NCBI GenBank assembly: GCA_035308905.1
Contig: DATGFS010000048.1
Coordinates: forward strand, 185,422-249,421
Source of the DNA: a bacterium
Lineage (GTDB): Bacteria; Sysuimicrobiota; Sysuimicrobiia; Sysuimicrobiales; Segetimicrobiaceae
Direction of reading: 5' to 3'
DNA length: 64,000 bases
Below, in pieces: positions 8,131 through 16,242 of this stretch. Position 1 is the first letter of the stretch, and each line of letters begins with the position of its first letter. The position numbers and the translations under genes are program-made. Under the pieces are notes generated by a model that was not told the origin of the DNA, searched no databases, and worked only from the letters and a program-made list of their open reading frames with translations.

Positions 8131-10679
8131 CGCTGGGCGGGCGCACCGTCGGTCCCGCGGCGGTCTTTTTGGCGATGTCCGCGGCGGCGCTGGCCGTGTT
8201 TGGACTTCACCCGCGCGCGACGCCGGCCGATCTGACATTGCTCGCGGCGACCGGGGCCGCCGTGGCCTGGCTCGCCGCGTACCCCCTGCGGATCTCGCCG
8301 AGCGACGATTTTCCGCTTGTCGTTGTTCCCGTCGTCGTCGCGCTGGGCGTCGGCCAGCCGAGCGTCGCGCTGGCCGGCGCCGCCGCCGGCCTCGCGCTGG
8401 CGGCGGGGTTGGAACCGGAGCGGTGGGGCGGAGTACGCGCGATCGAGGAAGCCACGGCGCTGGCCGGCTCCGTGCTGGCCGCGGCGCTGCTCCCGTTCCC
8501 CGACGGGCCCCACCGGCTGGGGGGCCTCGCGCTGGCGGCGGCCGTCTACGCGGCCATCCGGACGCCGCTGGTCGCGACGCGGATCGCGCGCAGCGAGGGC
8601 ATGAACTGGACCAGGTCTTTCCTCGTCGTGGGCAACGTGGGCGCGACGCCCTTCGCCATTTCGACGCTGCTCGCGCTCATCACGGTGGCCGTGGCGCGCA
8701 TTTGCCTTCCGGAAACCGGCCCCGTCGCGCTGAGCGCGCTGCCCCTCTTGGCCGGCGGAGTCGTGCTCCACGTATTTCACCCGCTGTCCATGAGCGGCCG
8801 CGAGGAGCGCCGCGTGCTCGCCACGACGGCGGTGCTGGCGGACGCGATGGACGTCAAGGACTCCTTGACCGGCCTGCATTCACAGGCCGTCGCGCAGCTC
8901 TCGAAGCGAATCGCCCGCGCCGTCGGCGTCAGTGAGCGCTTCGCGCACGACGCCTTCCTGACGGGTCTCCTGCACGACATCGGCAAGGTCGCGGTCCCCG
9001 ATGCGATTCTCCAGAAGCCCGGCCAGCTGCGGCCTGAAGAGTGGGACGTCATGCGGTCTCACGTTATCGACAGCGCGGCCATGGTCGCGTCGATCGCGGG
9101 CCTCTCCCGGATCGCGCCGATGGTGCGCGCGAGCCACGAACACTTCGACGGCACGGGCTACCCGGACGGGCTCAACGGCCGCGAGATCCCGATCGCGGCG
9201 CGAATCGTCGCGATCGCGGACGCGTATCACGCGCTGACGAGCGACCGCGTCTATCGATCGCGGCGGGGTCCGGAGGCGGCCCTCGCCGAGCTCGACCGCT
9301 GCAGCGGCACTCAATTCGATCCCGTCCTTGTGCGGGCGCTGCGACAGCTCGTCGGACGAGCGGCGCAGACCCGCGCGCCGGCCGAGGTCCGGGCGGTTCC
9401 GACGTGGCTGACCGTCCTGCGCCGTCCGGCCTTCGCCCTCTTGTGGATGGGCGAGATGGTGTCGTTTCTCGGCGACGAGGTGTTCTTCATCGCGATCACG
9501 CTGTGGGTGTACGCGCTGACCGGATCGGCGATGACCCTGGCGGCGGCCCTCTCGGCAGGGTACGTGGCCCAGGCGGTGTTCAGCTTCCTCGCCGGCGCGA
9601 TCGCCGACCGCGTCGACCGCCGGGCCGTCGTAGCCTTCTCCGATGTCGGCCGGGCGATCGTCGTGGCGGCGCTCCCGTTTGTCCTGCCGAAGTCGCTGCC
9701 GCTCGGGCTGATCCTGCTCGGGGTTTTGAATGTGGGGTCCGTCTTTTTCCGGGCGGCGGTCAACGCGCTGCTGCCGTCGATCGCGGACGCCGACGAACTG
9801 CCGACGGTCAACGCGCTCTTCCAGACGACCGAGCGAATCGCCGAGATCGCCGGCGGCGTGCTCGGCGCCGCGGCCGTGCTGGTGCTCGGGTATGTCGGCG
9901 TGATGTTCGCGGACGCCGCGTCCTTCCTCGTGAGTGCGGCCTGCATTCTGCTGATGCCGCTGGCGTGGGGCGCCGGGCTGGGCGCGAAACGGGGCGCCAC
10001 GATCACCGCGGACCTGGTATCCGGGCTCCGGTACCTGTGGCAAACGCCGTTCCAGCGCTACTTCGCGCTGCTCATTCTGCCCGGCTACCTGACCCTGGCC
10101 TTCGAGGTTCTGCGCGCGCCGATGGTCATCCACACGGCGCACCTGTCACCGGCCGCCTACGGCGTCGTGAACAGCACGCTGGGTGTCGGGAAACTGGCCA
10201 CGGCCCTCGTCCTGGCGGGCCTGACGAAACGGTGGGCGACGCCGGGCCTGGCGGTCTTCGCATATCTGCTGGCCGGGTTCGGGGTCGCCGTCTTCGCGTC
10301 GGTGCCGTGGTATCTCGGATTGGTCGTGGGCGCGTTCATTTTCTCGGTCGGCAACATGCTCTCGAATATCGTGAACGCCACGCTCGTGATGCAGGTGACG
10401 CCGCAGGCGCTCCTCGGGCGCGTCCTCGGAAACCGTCAGATGCTTCTTCAGGGAACGCGGCTAATCGGCGCCCTCGCCCTCGGACGCGTGGCCGACGCCG
10501 CTTCACCGCCGGTCGCGCTGTGGCTGATGGCCGGCGCGTGTATCTTCGGCGTTCTGTTGATGTGGGTGCTGACCGGCCGGTTCCTGGCCGCGCCCTCCGT
10601 GCCGGCGCCGGCGCTGGCCTCGGGCGCCGCCCGGCCCGTCGCCGAACCGGAGCCGCTTCGGGTCAATCAAGTCGTCTGA
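8127..10679 (+). CDS. Membrane HD-GYP domain fused to an MFS transporter
   Basis: 850 residues with three parts in one uninterrupted frame. Residues 1-230 are hydrophobic helices like those of the preceding gene. Residues 235-415 are a full HD-GYP domain: HDIGK at about 283, RASHEHFDGTGYPDG at about 335 and RIVAIADAYHALTS. HD-GYP proteins usually hydrolyse cyclic di-GMP or related nucleotides. From about residue 425 to 830 is a major facilitator (PTWLTVLRRPAFALLWMGEM, GAIADRVDRRAVVAFSD with the typical loop-2/3 motif, then a second set of six helices) resembling the EntS-like MFS_3 exporters. The join AEVRAVPTWLTV shows no stop or start that would split it. Whether the two halves act together is inference. 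Confidence 0.85.
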   Translation: MTLGGRTVGPAAVFLAMSAAALAVFGLHPRATPADLTLLAATGAAVAWLAAYPLRISPSDDFPLVVVPVVVALGVGQPSVALAGAAAGLALAAGLEPERWGGVRAIEEATALAGSVLAAALLPFPDGPHRLGGLALAAAVYAAIRTPLVATRIARSEGMNWTRSFLVVGNVGATPFAISTLLALITVAVARICLPETGPVALSALPLLAGGVVLHVFHPLSMSGREERRVLATTAVLADAMDVKDSLTGLHSQAVAQLSKRIARAVGVSERFAHDAFLTGLLHDIGKVAVPDAILQKPGQLRPEEWDVMRSHVIDSAAMVASIAGLSRIAPMVRASHEHFDGTGYPDGLNGREIPIAARIVAIADAYHALTSDRVYRSRRGPEAALAELDRCSGTQFDPVLVRALRQLVGRAAQTRAPAEVRAVPTWLTVLRRPAFALLWMGEMVSFLGDEVFFIAITLWVYALTGSAMTLAAALSAGYVAQAVFSFLAGAIADRVDRRAVVAFSDVGRAIVVAALPFVLPKSLPLGLILLGVLNVGSVFFRAAVNALLPSIADADELPTVNALFQTTERIAEIAGGVLGAAAVLVLGYVGVMFADAASFLVSAACILLMPLAWGAGLGAKRGATITADLVSGLRYLWQTPFQRYFALLILPGYLTLAFEVLRAPMVIHTAHLSPAAYGVVNSTLGVGKLATALVLAGLTKRWATPGLAVFAYLLAGFGVAVFASVPWYLGLVVGAFIFSVGNMLSNIVNATLVMQVTPQALLGRVLGNRQMLLQGTRLIGALALGRVADAASPPVALWLMAGACIFGVLLMWVLTGRFLAAPSVPAPALASGAARPVAEPEPLRVNQVV

Positions 10680-10692
10680 GGCGGGGAGACGC

Positions 10693-13600
10693 ATGCCGCT
10701 CCGGCTCACCCTGTTGCTCGCCGCCGTCGCGGCCGGTCTGCTCGTCGCGTTGGCGGCCGTTCCGCATCTCGTGCCCACGGACTCGCCCTTCGCGCTCGGC
10801 GCCTTTACCCTCGTGGCGTTCGCGGCGGCGATCTGGATGGCCCGCGCGCGCGCCGGGTGGGGGCGGCGCCGCGACGTCGAGCAATTGCACACCCTACTCG
10901 CCTCGGTGGTCGAGGCGTCGGACGATGCCATCTTCAGCCAAGCTCCGGACGGGACGATCCAGACCTGGAACGGCGGAGCGGAGCGGCTCTACGGATACTC
11001 GGGGGCCGAGGCGATCGGCCGGTCTGTGGCGATGCTCATACCGGCGGAGCGAGCGCAAGAGACCGGGATTCTCGCGGACGGACAGCGGCGCGGACAATCG
11101 TACCGGTACGAGACGGTCCGCATACGAAAGGACGGCAGCCGCGTCGATGTCGCGCTGACCGTCTCGCCGGTCAAAGACGGGTCCGGGCGCGTGGTCGGCT
11201 CGTCCACGATCGCGCGCGACATCACGGCGCGCAACCAAGCCGATGCGCAGCTCCGCGAGCACGGCGAGCTTCTCGACCTGTCCTACGATGCGATCTTCGC
11301 GTGGGAGCTTGACGGCGGCATCATTTCGTGGAACCGCGGCGCGGAGGCGCTGTACGGATTCTCGCAGGCCGAGGCGGTCGGGCGTGTCACCAACGACTTG
11401 CTCCGGACGGTCCGGCCGGCCGGCCCCGGCGGCGTCCTGGAGACGATGCTGCGCACGGGCCGCTGGGAAGGCGAACTCCGCCATTGGACGAAGGACGGCC
11501 GCGAACTGGTCGTGGACAGCCGCCATCAGTTGATCGAGCGCGGCTCGCAGCGTCTCGTCCTGGAGATCACGCGCGACGTCACCGCGCGCCGGCACGCGGA
11601 GGAGCGCCAGCGGGTGCTCGCGGAGGCGAGCGCGCGGCTTGCCGGCTCGTTGGACGTGACGGCGACGCTCGACGCCGTGGCGGGCATCGCCGTCACGACC
11701 GTCGCCCACGTATGCGGTGTCCACGTGATTCGGGACGGGACGGTGCTTCGCCGGTTCGCCGCCGCCGCCGCTGATCCGGTGAAGGCCGCCGTGGTGCGCG
11801 AGTTGGAAGAACACTACCCGGACGGCATCGACGCGCCGCACGGCATCCCCAGTGTGCTCCGCACGGGCAAGGCCGCGCTGTACCCCGAGATCACCGAGGA
11901 GATGCTGGCCGCGGCCGCGCCGGAGGGCGGGCTGCTGGCCGCCGTGCGCCGGGCCGGCTTCCGATCGGGAATTTTTGTGCCGCTGATCGCCCGCGGACGC
12001 ACGCTCGGGGCGATGAGCCTCATCACGACCGGACCCGGGCGGCGGTACGGTGCCGACGATCTCGCGCTGGCCGAGGACCTGGCGCACCGCGCGGCGCTCG
12101 CCCTCGACAACGCGCTGCTGCACGAGGCGGAGCAGGCCGCCCGGCGCGAGGCCGAGCGCGCCGCGGACCGCATCACCCGGCTGCAGAGCGTGACCGCGGC
12201 GCTCTCCCGGGCGCTGACCCCGCACGAGGTGGCCGGGGTGATCCTGGCGCAGGGCATCGCCGTCCTCGGCGCGGACGCGGGCGCGGTCTATCTCCTCGAC
12301 GCCGAGAGCACGTCGCTCGAGATGATCCGGAGCGTGGACTATCCGGAGGAGGTCCTGCGCGACCACCAGGTGACGCCGCTTTCCGCCGCCACCCCGCTCA
12401 CCGAATCCGTCAAGGCGGGCTCGGCGTTCTATCTGGAATCTTCGGGCGAGGTGCTGCGGCGGTACCCGGCGGCCCGGGGCCGGCTCCATCCGTACTCCGG
12501 GGCACGCGCGATTGTGCCGATGATCGTTCGCGGACGGCCGGCGGGCACGGTCGTGTTCATCTTTCGCGCCCCCGGCCGGTTCGCCGCCGCGGACCGGGAG
12601 TTCGTCGAGGCGCTGGCCGCGCAGTGCGGCCAGGCGTTCGAACGCTCGGCGCTGTACGCGCACGAACATGAGGTCGCGGCGACCTTGCAGCATGCGCTGC
12701 TGCCGGCCGCTCTCCCGTACGTCCCCGGCGTCGTGATCGACGCGGCGCACCGCGCCGGTACCCCCGGCGCCGAGGTCGGCGGAGATTGGTACGACGCGTT
12801 TCGGCTGCCGGACGGACGGATCGTCGTGGCCATCGGCGACGTGGTCGGCCGGGGGCTGGAGGCGGCGGTGACGATGGGTCAGGTCCGCCAGGCGGTTCGC
12901 GCCGCGGCGCTGGAAGGCCACGCACCTGCGGACGTGTTGGCGCTGGTGGGCCGGATGCTGCCGCTCGCGGCCACGGGGCGGGATATGACGACGGCGATCG
13001 TGGGCGTGTTGGATTCCCTCGTCGGACGGTTCACGTACGCCGCGGCCGGGCACCCGGCGCCGCTGCTGGCAACGCCGGGGCGCGTCGAGACGCTGCCGTC
13101 CGGCGGACTCCCGCTCGGCTTCACCGACCGGCGCCCGCCCCCGTCGTGGACCGTCGAGCTCCCCCCGGGGGCGCTCCTGGTCCTCTACACCGACGGTGTC
13201 ATCGAGTCACGGCGCGATGCGACGGCCGGGCTCGCCGCGCTCTGCGCCGCCGTCGAGCAGCAGCGGGGGGAGCGGGGGCCGGCGCCCGCCCGCGCGATTC
13301 TGGACCGGCTCGACGTGCGCGACGCGCCGGACGACGTTGCGCTGGTCGCCGTGGCCGTGGACGCGGATCCGGTGGACCGGCTGGATCTCACCGTACCGGC
13401 CGAACCCGACAGTCTTGCGGTCATCCGCCATGCGCTGCAGCATGTGGTCCGCGGACTGGCGCTCGATGAGCAGCGGGCGTTTGCCTTGACGATCGCCGTC
13501 GGCGAGGCGGTGAACAACGTCATCGAGCACGCCTACGTTATCGCGGCCGGCTCGGTGTCGGTGCGGGCATGGCGCGACGGCGCGATGCTGCGGGTGGAGG

Positions 13601-14214
13601 TCGCCGACCGGGGCCGCTGGCGGCCGGTGCGCCCACGAAGCGAGGGCGGACGCGGCCTCATCGTGATGCGGGCGCTCGTCGACACCGTGGACGTGGAGAC
13701 CACAGACGCCGGCACCGCGGTCCGGCTCGCCGTCGCCCTCGCGGCCGAGACAGCGGGGCCGTCCTCGCCGGCGCGCGCCGCGCACGATGACGCCCTGACC
13801 GCGCTGCGGACGCCTGCCGCTGCCGTGACCGCCCTGGACAGTCCCGCGCCCGTGTTGCCGGACGGGCAGTTCCCAATGCGCGTCGTGGGAAGCGCTTGCC
13901 TTGTGGAGATCGGCGGTGAGGTCGACATGAGGACGGTCGGTCGCTTCTCGGCGGCGCTCGAGCACGCGGCGGCGCAGGTCTCAGGACCGTTGATCGTCTC
14001 GCTCGCGGGGGCGACGTATCTCGACAGCCACGGCGTGGCGGCGCTGTTTCACGCGGCGACGCGCCTGCGGATCAACCGGCGCGCCCTGTTCCTTGTCGTG
14101 TCCCCGGGCTCGCCCCTGCGCGACATTCTGAGCGCGGTGGACCTCGCGGCCCTCTGCCCGGTCTTTGGGTCCGTGGACGCCGCCGTCAGCGCGGTCTCGG
14201 AACCGGCGACGTAG
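10693..14214 (+). CDS. PAS-PAS-GAF-GAF-SpoIIE phosphatase-HATPase-STAS multidomain regulator
   Basis: 1173 residues. Two membrane helices at 1-55; PAS domains at about 65-185 and 190-305; GAF domains at about 310-475 and 490-655; and a PP2C-type SpoIIE phosphatase at 660-885 (GGDWYDAF near 695, VAIGDVVGRGLEAAV, YTDGV, DDVALVAV, so the metal-binding Asp residues are present). An RsbW-like kinase ATPase at 900-1020 has its N box (GEAVNNVIEHAY near 936) and G box (GGRGLIVMR). A STAS domain lies at 1060-1165 with TYLDSHG, whose Ser 1112 aligns with the phosphorylated Ser of RsbV/SpoIIAA. It therefore carries phosphatase, kinase and antagonist modules of a partner-switching circuit in one chain. 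The 3' end overlaps the convergent gene by 29 bases. Confidence 0.9.
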   Translation: MPLRLTLLLAAVAAGLLVALAAVPHLVPTDSPFALGAFTLVAFAAAIWMARARAGWGRRRDVEQLHTLLASVVEASDDAIFSQAPDGTIQTWNGGAERLYGYSGAEAIGRSVAMLIPAERAQETGILADGQRRGQSYRYETVRIRKDGSRVDVALTVSPVKDGSGRVVGSSTIARDITARNQADAQLREHGELLDLSYDAIFAWELDGGIISWNRGAEALYGFSQAEAVGRVTNDLLRTVRPAGPGGVLETMLRTGRWEGELRHWTKDGRELVVDSRHQLIERGSQRLVLEITRDVTARRHAEERQRVLAEASARLAGSLDVTATLDAVAGIAVTTVAHVCGVHVIRDGTVLRRFAAAAADPVKAAVVRELEEHYPDGIDAPHGIPSVLRTGKAALYPEITEEMLAAAAPEGGLLAAVRRAGFRSGIFVPLIARGRTLGAMSLITTGPGRRYGADDLALAEDLAHRAALALDNALLHEAEQAARREAERAADRITRLQSVTAALSRALTPHEVAGVILAQGIAVLGADAGAVYLLDAESTSLEMIRSVDYPEEVLRDHQVTPLSAATPLTESVKAGSAFYLESSGEVLRRYPAARGRLHPYSGARAIVPMIVRGRPAGTVVFIFRAPGRFAAADREFVEALAAQCGQAFERSALYAHEHEVAATLQHALLPAALPYVPGVVIDAAHRAGTPGAEVGGDWYDAFRLPDGRIVVAIGDVVGRGLEAAVTMGQVRQAVRAAALEGHAPADVLALVGRMLPLAATGRDMTTAIVGVLDSLVGRFTYAAAGHPAPLLATPGRVETLPSGGLPLGFTDRRPPPSWTVELPPGALLVLYTDGVIESRRDATAGLAALCAAVEQQRGERGPAPARAILDRLDVRDAPDDVALVAVAVDADPVDRLDLTVPAEPDSLAVIRHALQHVVRGLALDEQRAFALTIAVGEAVNNVIEHAYVIAAGSVSVRAWRDGAMLRVEVADRGRWRPVRPRSEGGRGLIVMRALVDTVDVETTDAGTAVRLAVALAAETAGPSSPARAAHDDALTALRTPAAAVTALDSPAPVLPDGQFPMRVVGSACLVEIGGEVDMRTVGRFSAALEHAAAQVSGPLIVSLAGATYLDSHGVAALFHAATRLRINRRALFLVVSPGSPLRDILSAVDLAALCPVFGSVDAAVSAVSEPAT

Positions 14215-15538
14215 CTCGCTCGCCGGCTGCGCCCGGCCACGCGCCCCGGCGGGCGTCGAGCACGGCGTGGACCTCTGCGCGGCTCGTCTGCGGATGCGTG
14301 TCGATCACCGTCACGGCACGGATCTCATAGCCGTCCGCGGCCGCGGCGCCGAGGACTTCGGCAAGCCGCCCCGGAGAGCTTGCCAGCAGCACCAGCCGCT
14401 CGACGCCGGCGCGGTGGAGTGCCTCGAACGGCACGGCGTCCTGCGTCACGGGCACGAGCGCGCGCTGGATCGGCTCGTGCGCGCGGAGAATCCGGCGGAG
14501 CGTCTGGGCGGCCCGGTTCACGAACACGGCGTTTGACGCGCGGTTCCACGCCGCGTTGTGTCGGGCCGTGTCGAGGTGTCCGGCGGCGGTCCGCCCGACG
14601 ACCAGGCGCGCCTTCGCCGCCGCGGGAAGCGTGTAGGCGCCGATTCCCGCGTCCATCTCGAGCAGCGTCGTCCGGTCGTCGAGGGCAAGGGCCTCGATCG
14701 CCGTGGTGATCGCGCCGGCGGCCGCGCGGCCCGTCACCGGGAACGGGGCGAAGACGGGCACGTGATACCATCGATCCAGAATCGCCTCGACCACCCCGCG
14801 GCGGCCCCACCGCAACCCGCTCAATGACCCGCCCGCCCGCGGCAGCGACCGGGCGGGCTTGCCTGTGATCTCAACGACGCGCGCGACGCGGGTGCTGATG
14901 ACGTCGACGATGGCGTCACGCGCGGGCTGCGTGAGCGGGCCGTCGTGGATCAGGCCGACCGCGACTTCGCGCGACGCGTCCCCGACCCTGATGCGAATCT
15001 GCCGGCACGACAGCGCGCGCATGCCGGCGTCTTCCAGCCTCGAGGCCAGCGCGCGCCAGGCCTGCCGCATCTCTTCGAAGGCGGCCGCGAGCGCCGGGGC
15101 CTGAACGAGGCAGGTGTGAATCGGAACAGGCAGCGGCCCGGCCGCCGCGTGGAGGCCGAGGGCCGGCCCGCCCTCATCGACCGCCGGCACGTAGGTGCCG
15201 GCGGTGCGGTATCTCCACGCCGCGGCCGCGGGCACGATGCCCACCGGAACCGCGCCGAAGCCGATCGCGGCGAGTGCGCGCCGCACGAGCGCGCCTTTGT
15301 AGTCGGCGTGGGCGCCGCCGTCGAGCCGCTGCCACTGGCATCCGCCGCACCGCTCGAAGTGGGGACACAGGGGAGCCACCCGGCGCGGCGAGGGGCGGAC
15401 GAGCGAGACCATGCGTCCGCGATACGCCCCGTCGCGGTGCTCGCGCAGCTCGATGTCCGCGAGATCGCCCGGAACCGCGTCCGCGACGCCGACGGTCCAC
15501 GGACCCACGCGGGCGAGCGCCCGGCGCCCGTCCGACAT
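14186..15538 (-). CDS. RlmD/TrmA-family RNA methyltransferase homologue lacking the catalytic cysteine
   Basis: 450 aa with the layout of 23S rRNA (uracil-5) methyltransferases: a TRAM-like N-terminus, then the [4Fe-4S] cysteines CPHFERCGGC (C58, C64, C67) and a fourth Cys in IHTCLVQ near 142. The SAM motif reads EMDAGIGAYTLP instead of DLYCGxGxFTLP. The DPPR motif is lost (PVTQDAVPFEAL). The nucleophile motif SCNPATLARDL is replaced by LASSPGRLAEVL near 386, so there is no Cys. The general-base Glu region (PQTSRAEV) is retained. TRAM-like residues (APGTRVRAEFTE) continue upstream of the ATG at 15538 without a standard in-frame start, hinting at decay or a rare start codon. It may be an RNA-binding Fe-S protein or a decaying gene. 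Confidence 0.75.
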   Translation of the reverse strand: MSDGRRALARVGPWTVGVADAVPGDLADIELREHRDGAYRGRMVSLVRPSPRRVAPLCPHFERCGGCQWQRLDGGAHADYKGALVRRALAAIGFGAVPVGIVPAAAAWRYRTAGTYVPAVDEGGPALGLHAAAGPLPVPIHTCLVQAPALAAAFEEMRQAWRALASRLEDAGMRALSCRQIRIRVGDASREVAVGLIHDGPLTQPARDAIVDVISTRVARVVEITGKPARSLPRAGGSLSGLRWGRRGVVEAILDRWYHVPVFAPFPVTGRAAAGAITTAIEALALDDRTTLLEMDAGIGAYTLPAAAKARLVVGRTAAGHLDTARHNAAWNRASNAVFVNRAAQTLRRILRAHEPIQRALVPVTQDAVPFEALHRAGVERLVLLASSPGRLAEVLGAAAADGYEIRAVTVIDTHPQTSRAEVHAVLDARRGAWPGAAGERATSPVPRPR

Positions 15539-15970
15539 CTCCGTGAACTCTGCCCGGACGCGGGTGCCCGGCGCCGGCCGGGGTGCGCTGTGCGAAGTCG
15601 TCCCGATCGATGCACCCTCCCGGCGACTCCATACGCGTCGCGCGTTCTCCTCGCGTATGCGTTCCTTCGTTACAAGGTGGGGGCGGGAATTCCTCGCGTC
15701 ATCGCCCCGGCGTTTCCCGCAACGGCGCGAGTGCTCGCCGCGATCGGGCGGGGCGGGAATGGCAGGCGGAGGGTGGAGGGAACGAAGGCGAGGTCAATCG
15801 TACATTCGTTCGGTAGGTATTTGTACAAGCAATGCTCAACTTGCCTGAGGATGCGCAGGAGCTGCTTGCCGCACGACATCGGACCCACATCTGTACCTCG
15901 GAATTCCTTCGACGGTTCGACAAGCGCTCGACGTGGCCGTCCGGCCGAACTTACTGGGGGGTGTTACGGG
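15539..15970. other. Intergenic region before the exported-peptide gene
   Basis: 432 bases between the RlmD-like gene (minus strand) and the small peptide gene (plus strand). The first 80 bases still translate as TRAM-like sequence in the frame of the minus-strand gene. A TTGTACAA palindrome at 15821-15828 is in a slightly A+T-richer stretch and could be part of a promoter or operator. No RNA gene was recognised. Confidence 0.5.
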
Positions 15971-16108
15971 ATGCGGACGATCTTCGCGATTATTGCGGTT
16001 CTCGCAGTGTTGACGCTCGGGGGCATCAGCGGGGCAGGGTTCCAGGTGGGCCATTCTTACAACGCCGATCAGATCGCAGCCGACGGCGAAAATGGGGGCG
16101 GCGGTTAG
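15971..16108 (+). CDS. 45-residue exported peptide next to an XRE-TPR regulator
   Basis: The ATG at 15971 follows GGGGGG-TGTTACGGG and opens a 45-codon frame ending in TAG. The first 22 residues (MRTIFAIIAVLAVLTLGGIS) form a signal-peptide-like hydrophobic segment. The rest (AGFQVGHSYNADQIAADGEN plus glycines) is short, polar and ends in four Gly. Size and position, 134 bases upstream of an HTH-TPR regulator on the same strand, match the propeptide genes of RRNPP quorum-sensing systems. No sequence similarity to a known pheromone is claimed. It could instead be an unrelated small exported protein. Confidence 0.55.
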   Translation: MRTIFAIIAVLAVLTLGGISGAGFQVGHSYNADQIAADGENGGGG

Positions 16109-16137
16109 CTCGGCCCGACGGAAAAGCACGACGTTAT

Positions 16138-16172
16138 CGGTAGGTCGATGCCGGCCGGACGGCCACCTACCG
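16138..16172. repeat. Inverted repeat between peptide and regulator genes
   Basis: CGGTAGGT at 16138-16145 and ACCTACCG at 16165-16172 are perfect inverted copies with a 19-base GC-rich loop. A second smaller hairpin (GGCGGG/CCCGCC) lies at 16186-16201. These could be an operator for the downstream regulator or an attenuator setting the peptide-to-receptor ratio. Confidence 0.5.
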
Positions 16173-16242
16173 GCGATGAAGGAGTGGCGGGTCCTCCCGC
16201 CCAATAGTCAAGGGCGCGTTGACGCCCCGGGGGGACCGTGCA

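Noticed and set aside
15821-15828. TTGTACAA palindrome as an operator
   Set aside because: Eight bases is too short to be convincing alone; noted only in the intergenic description.
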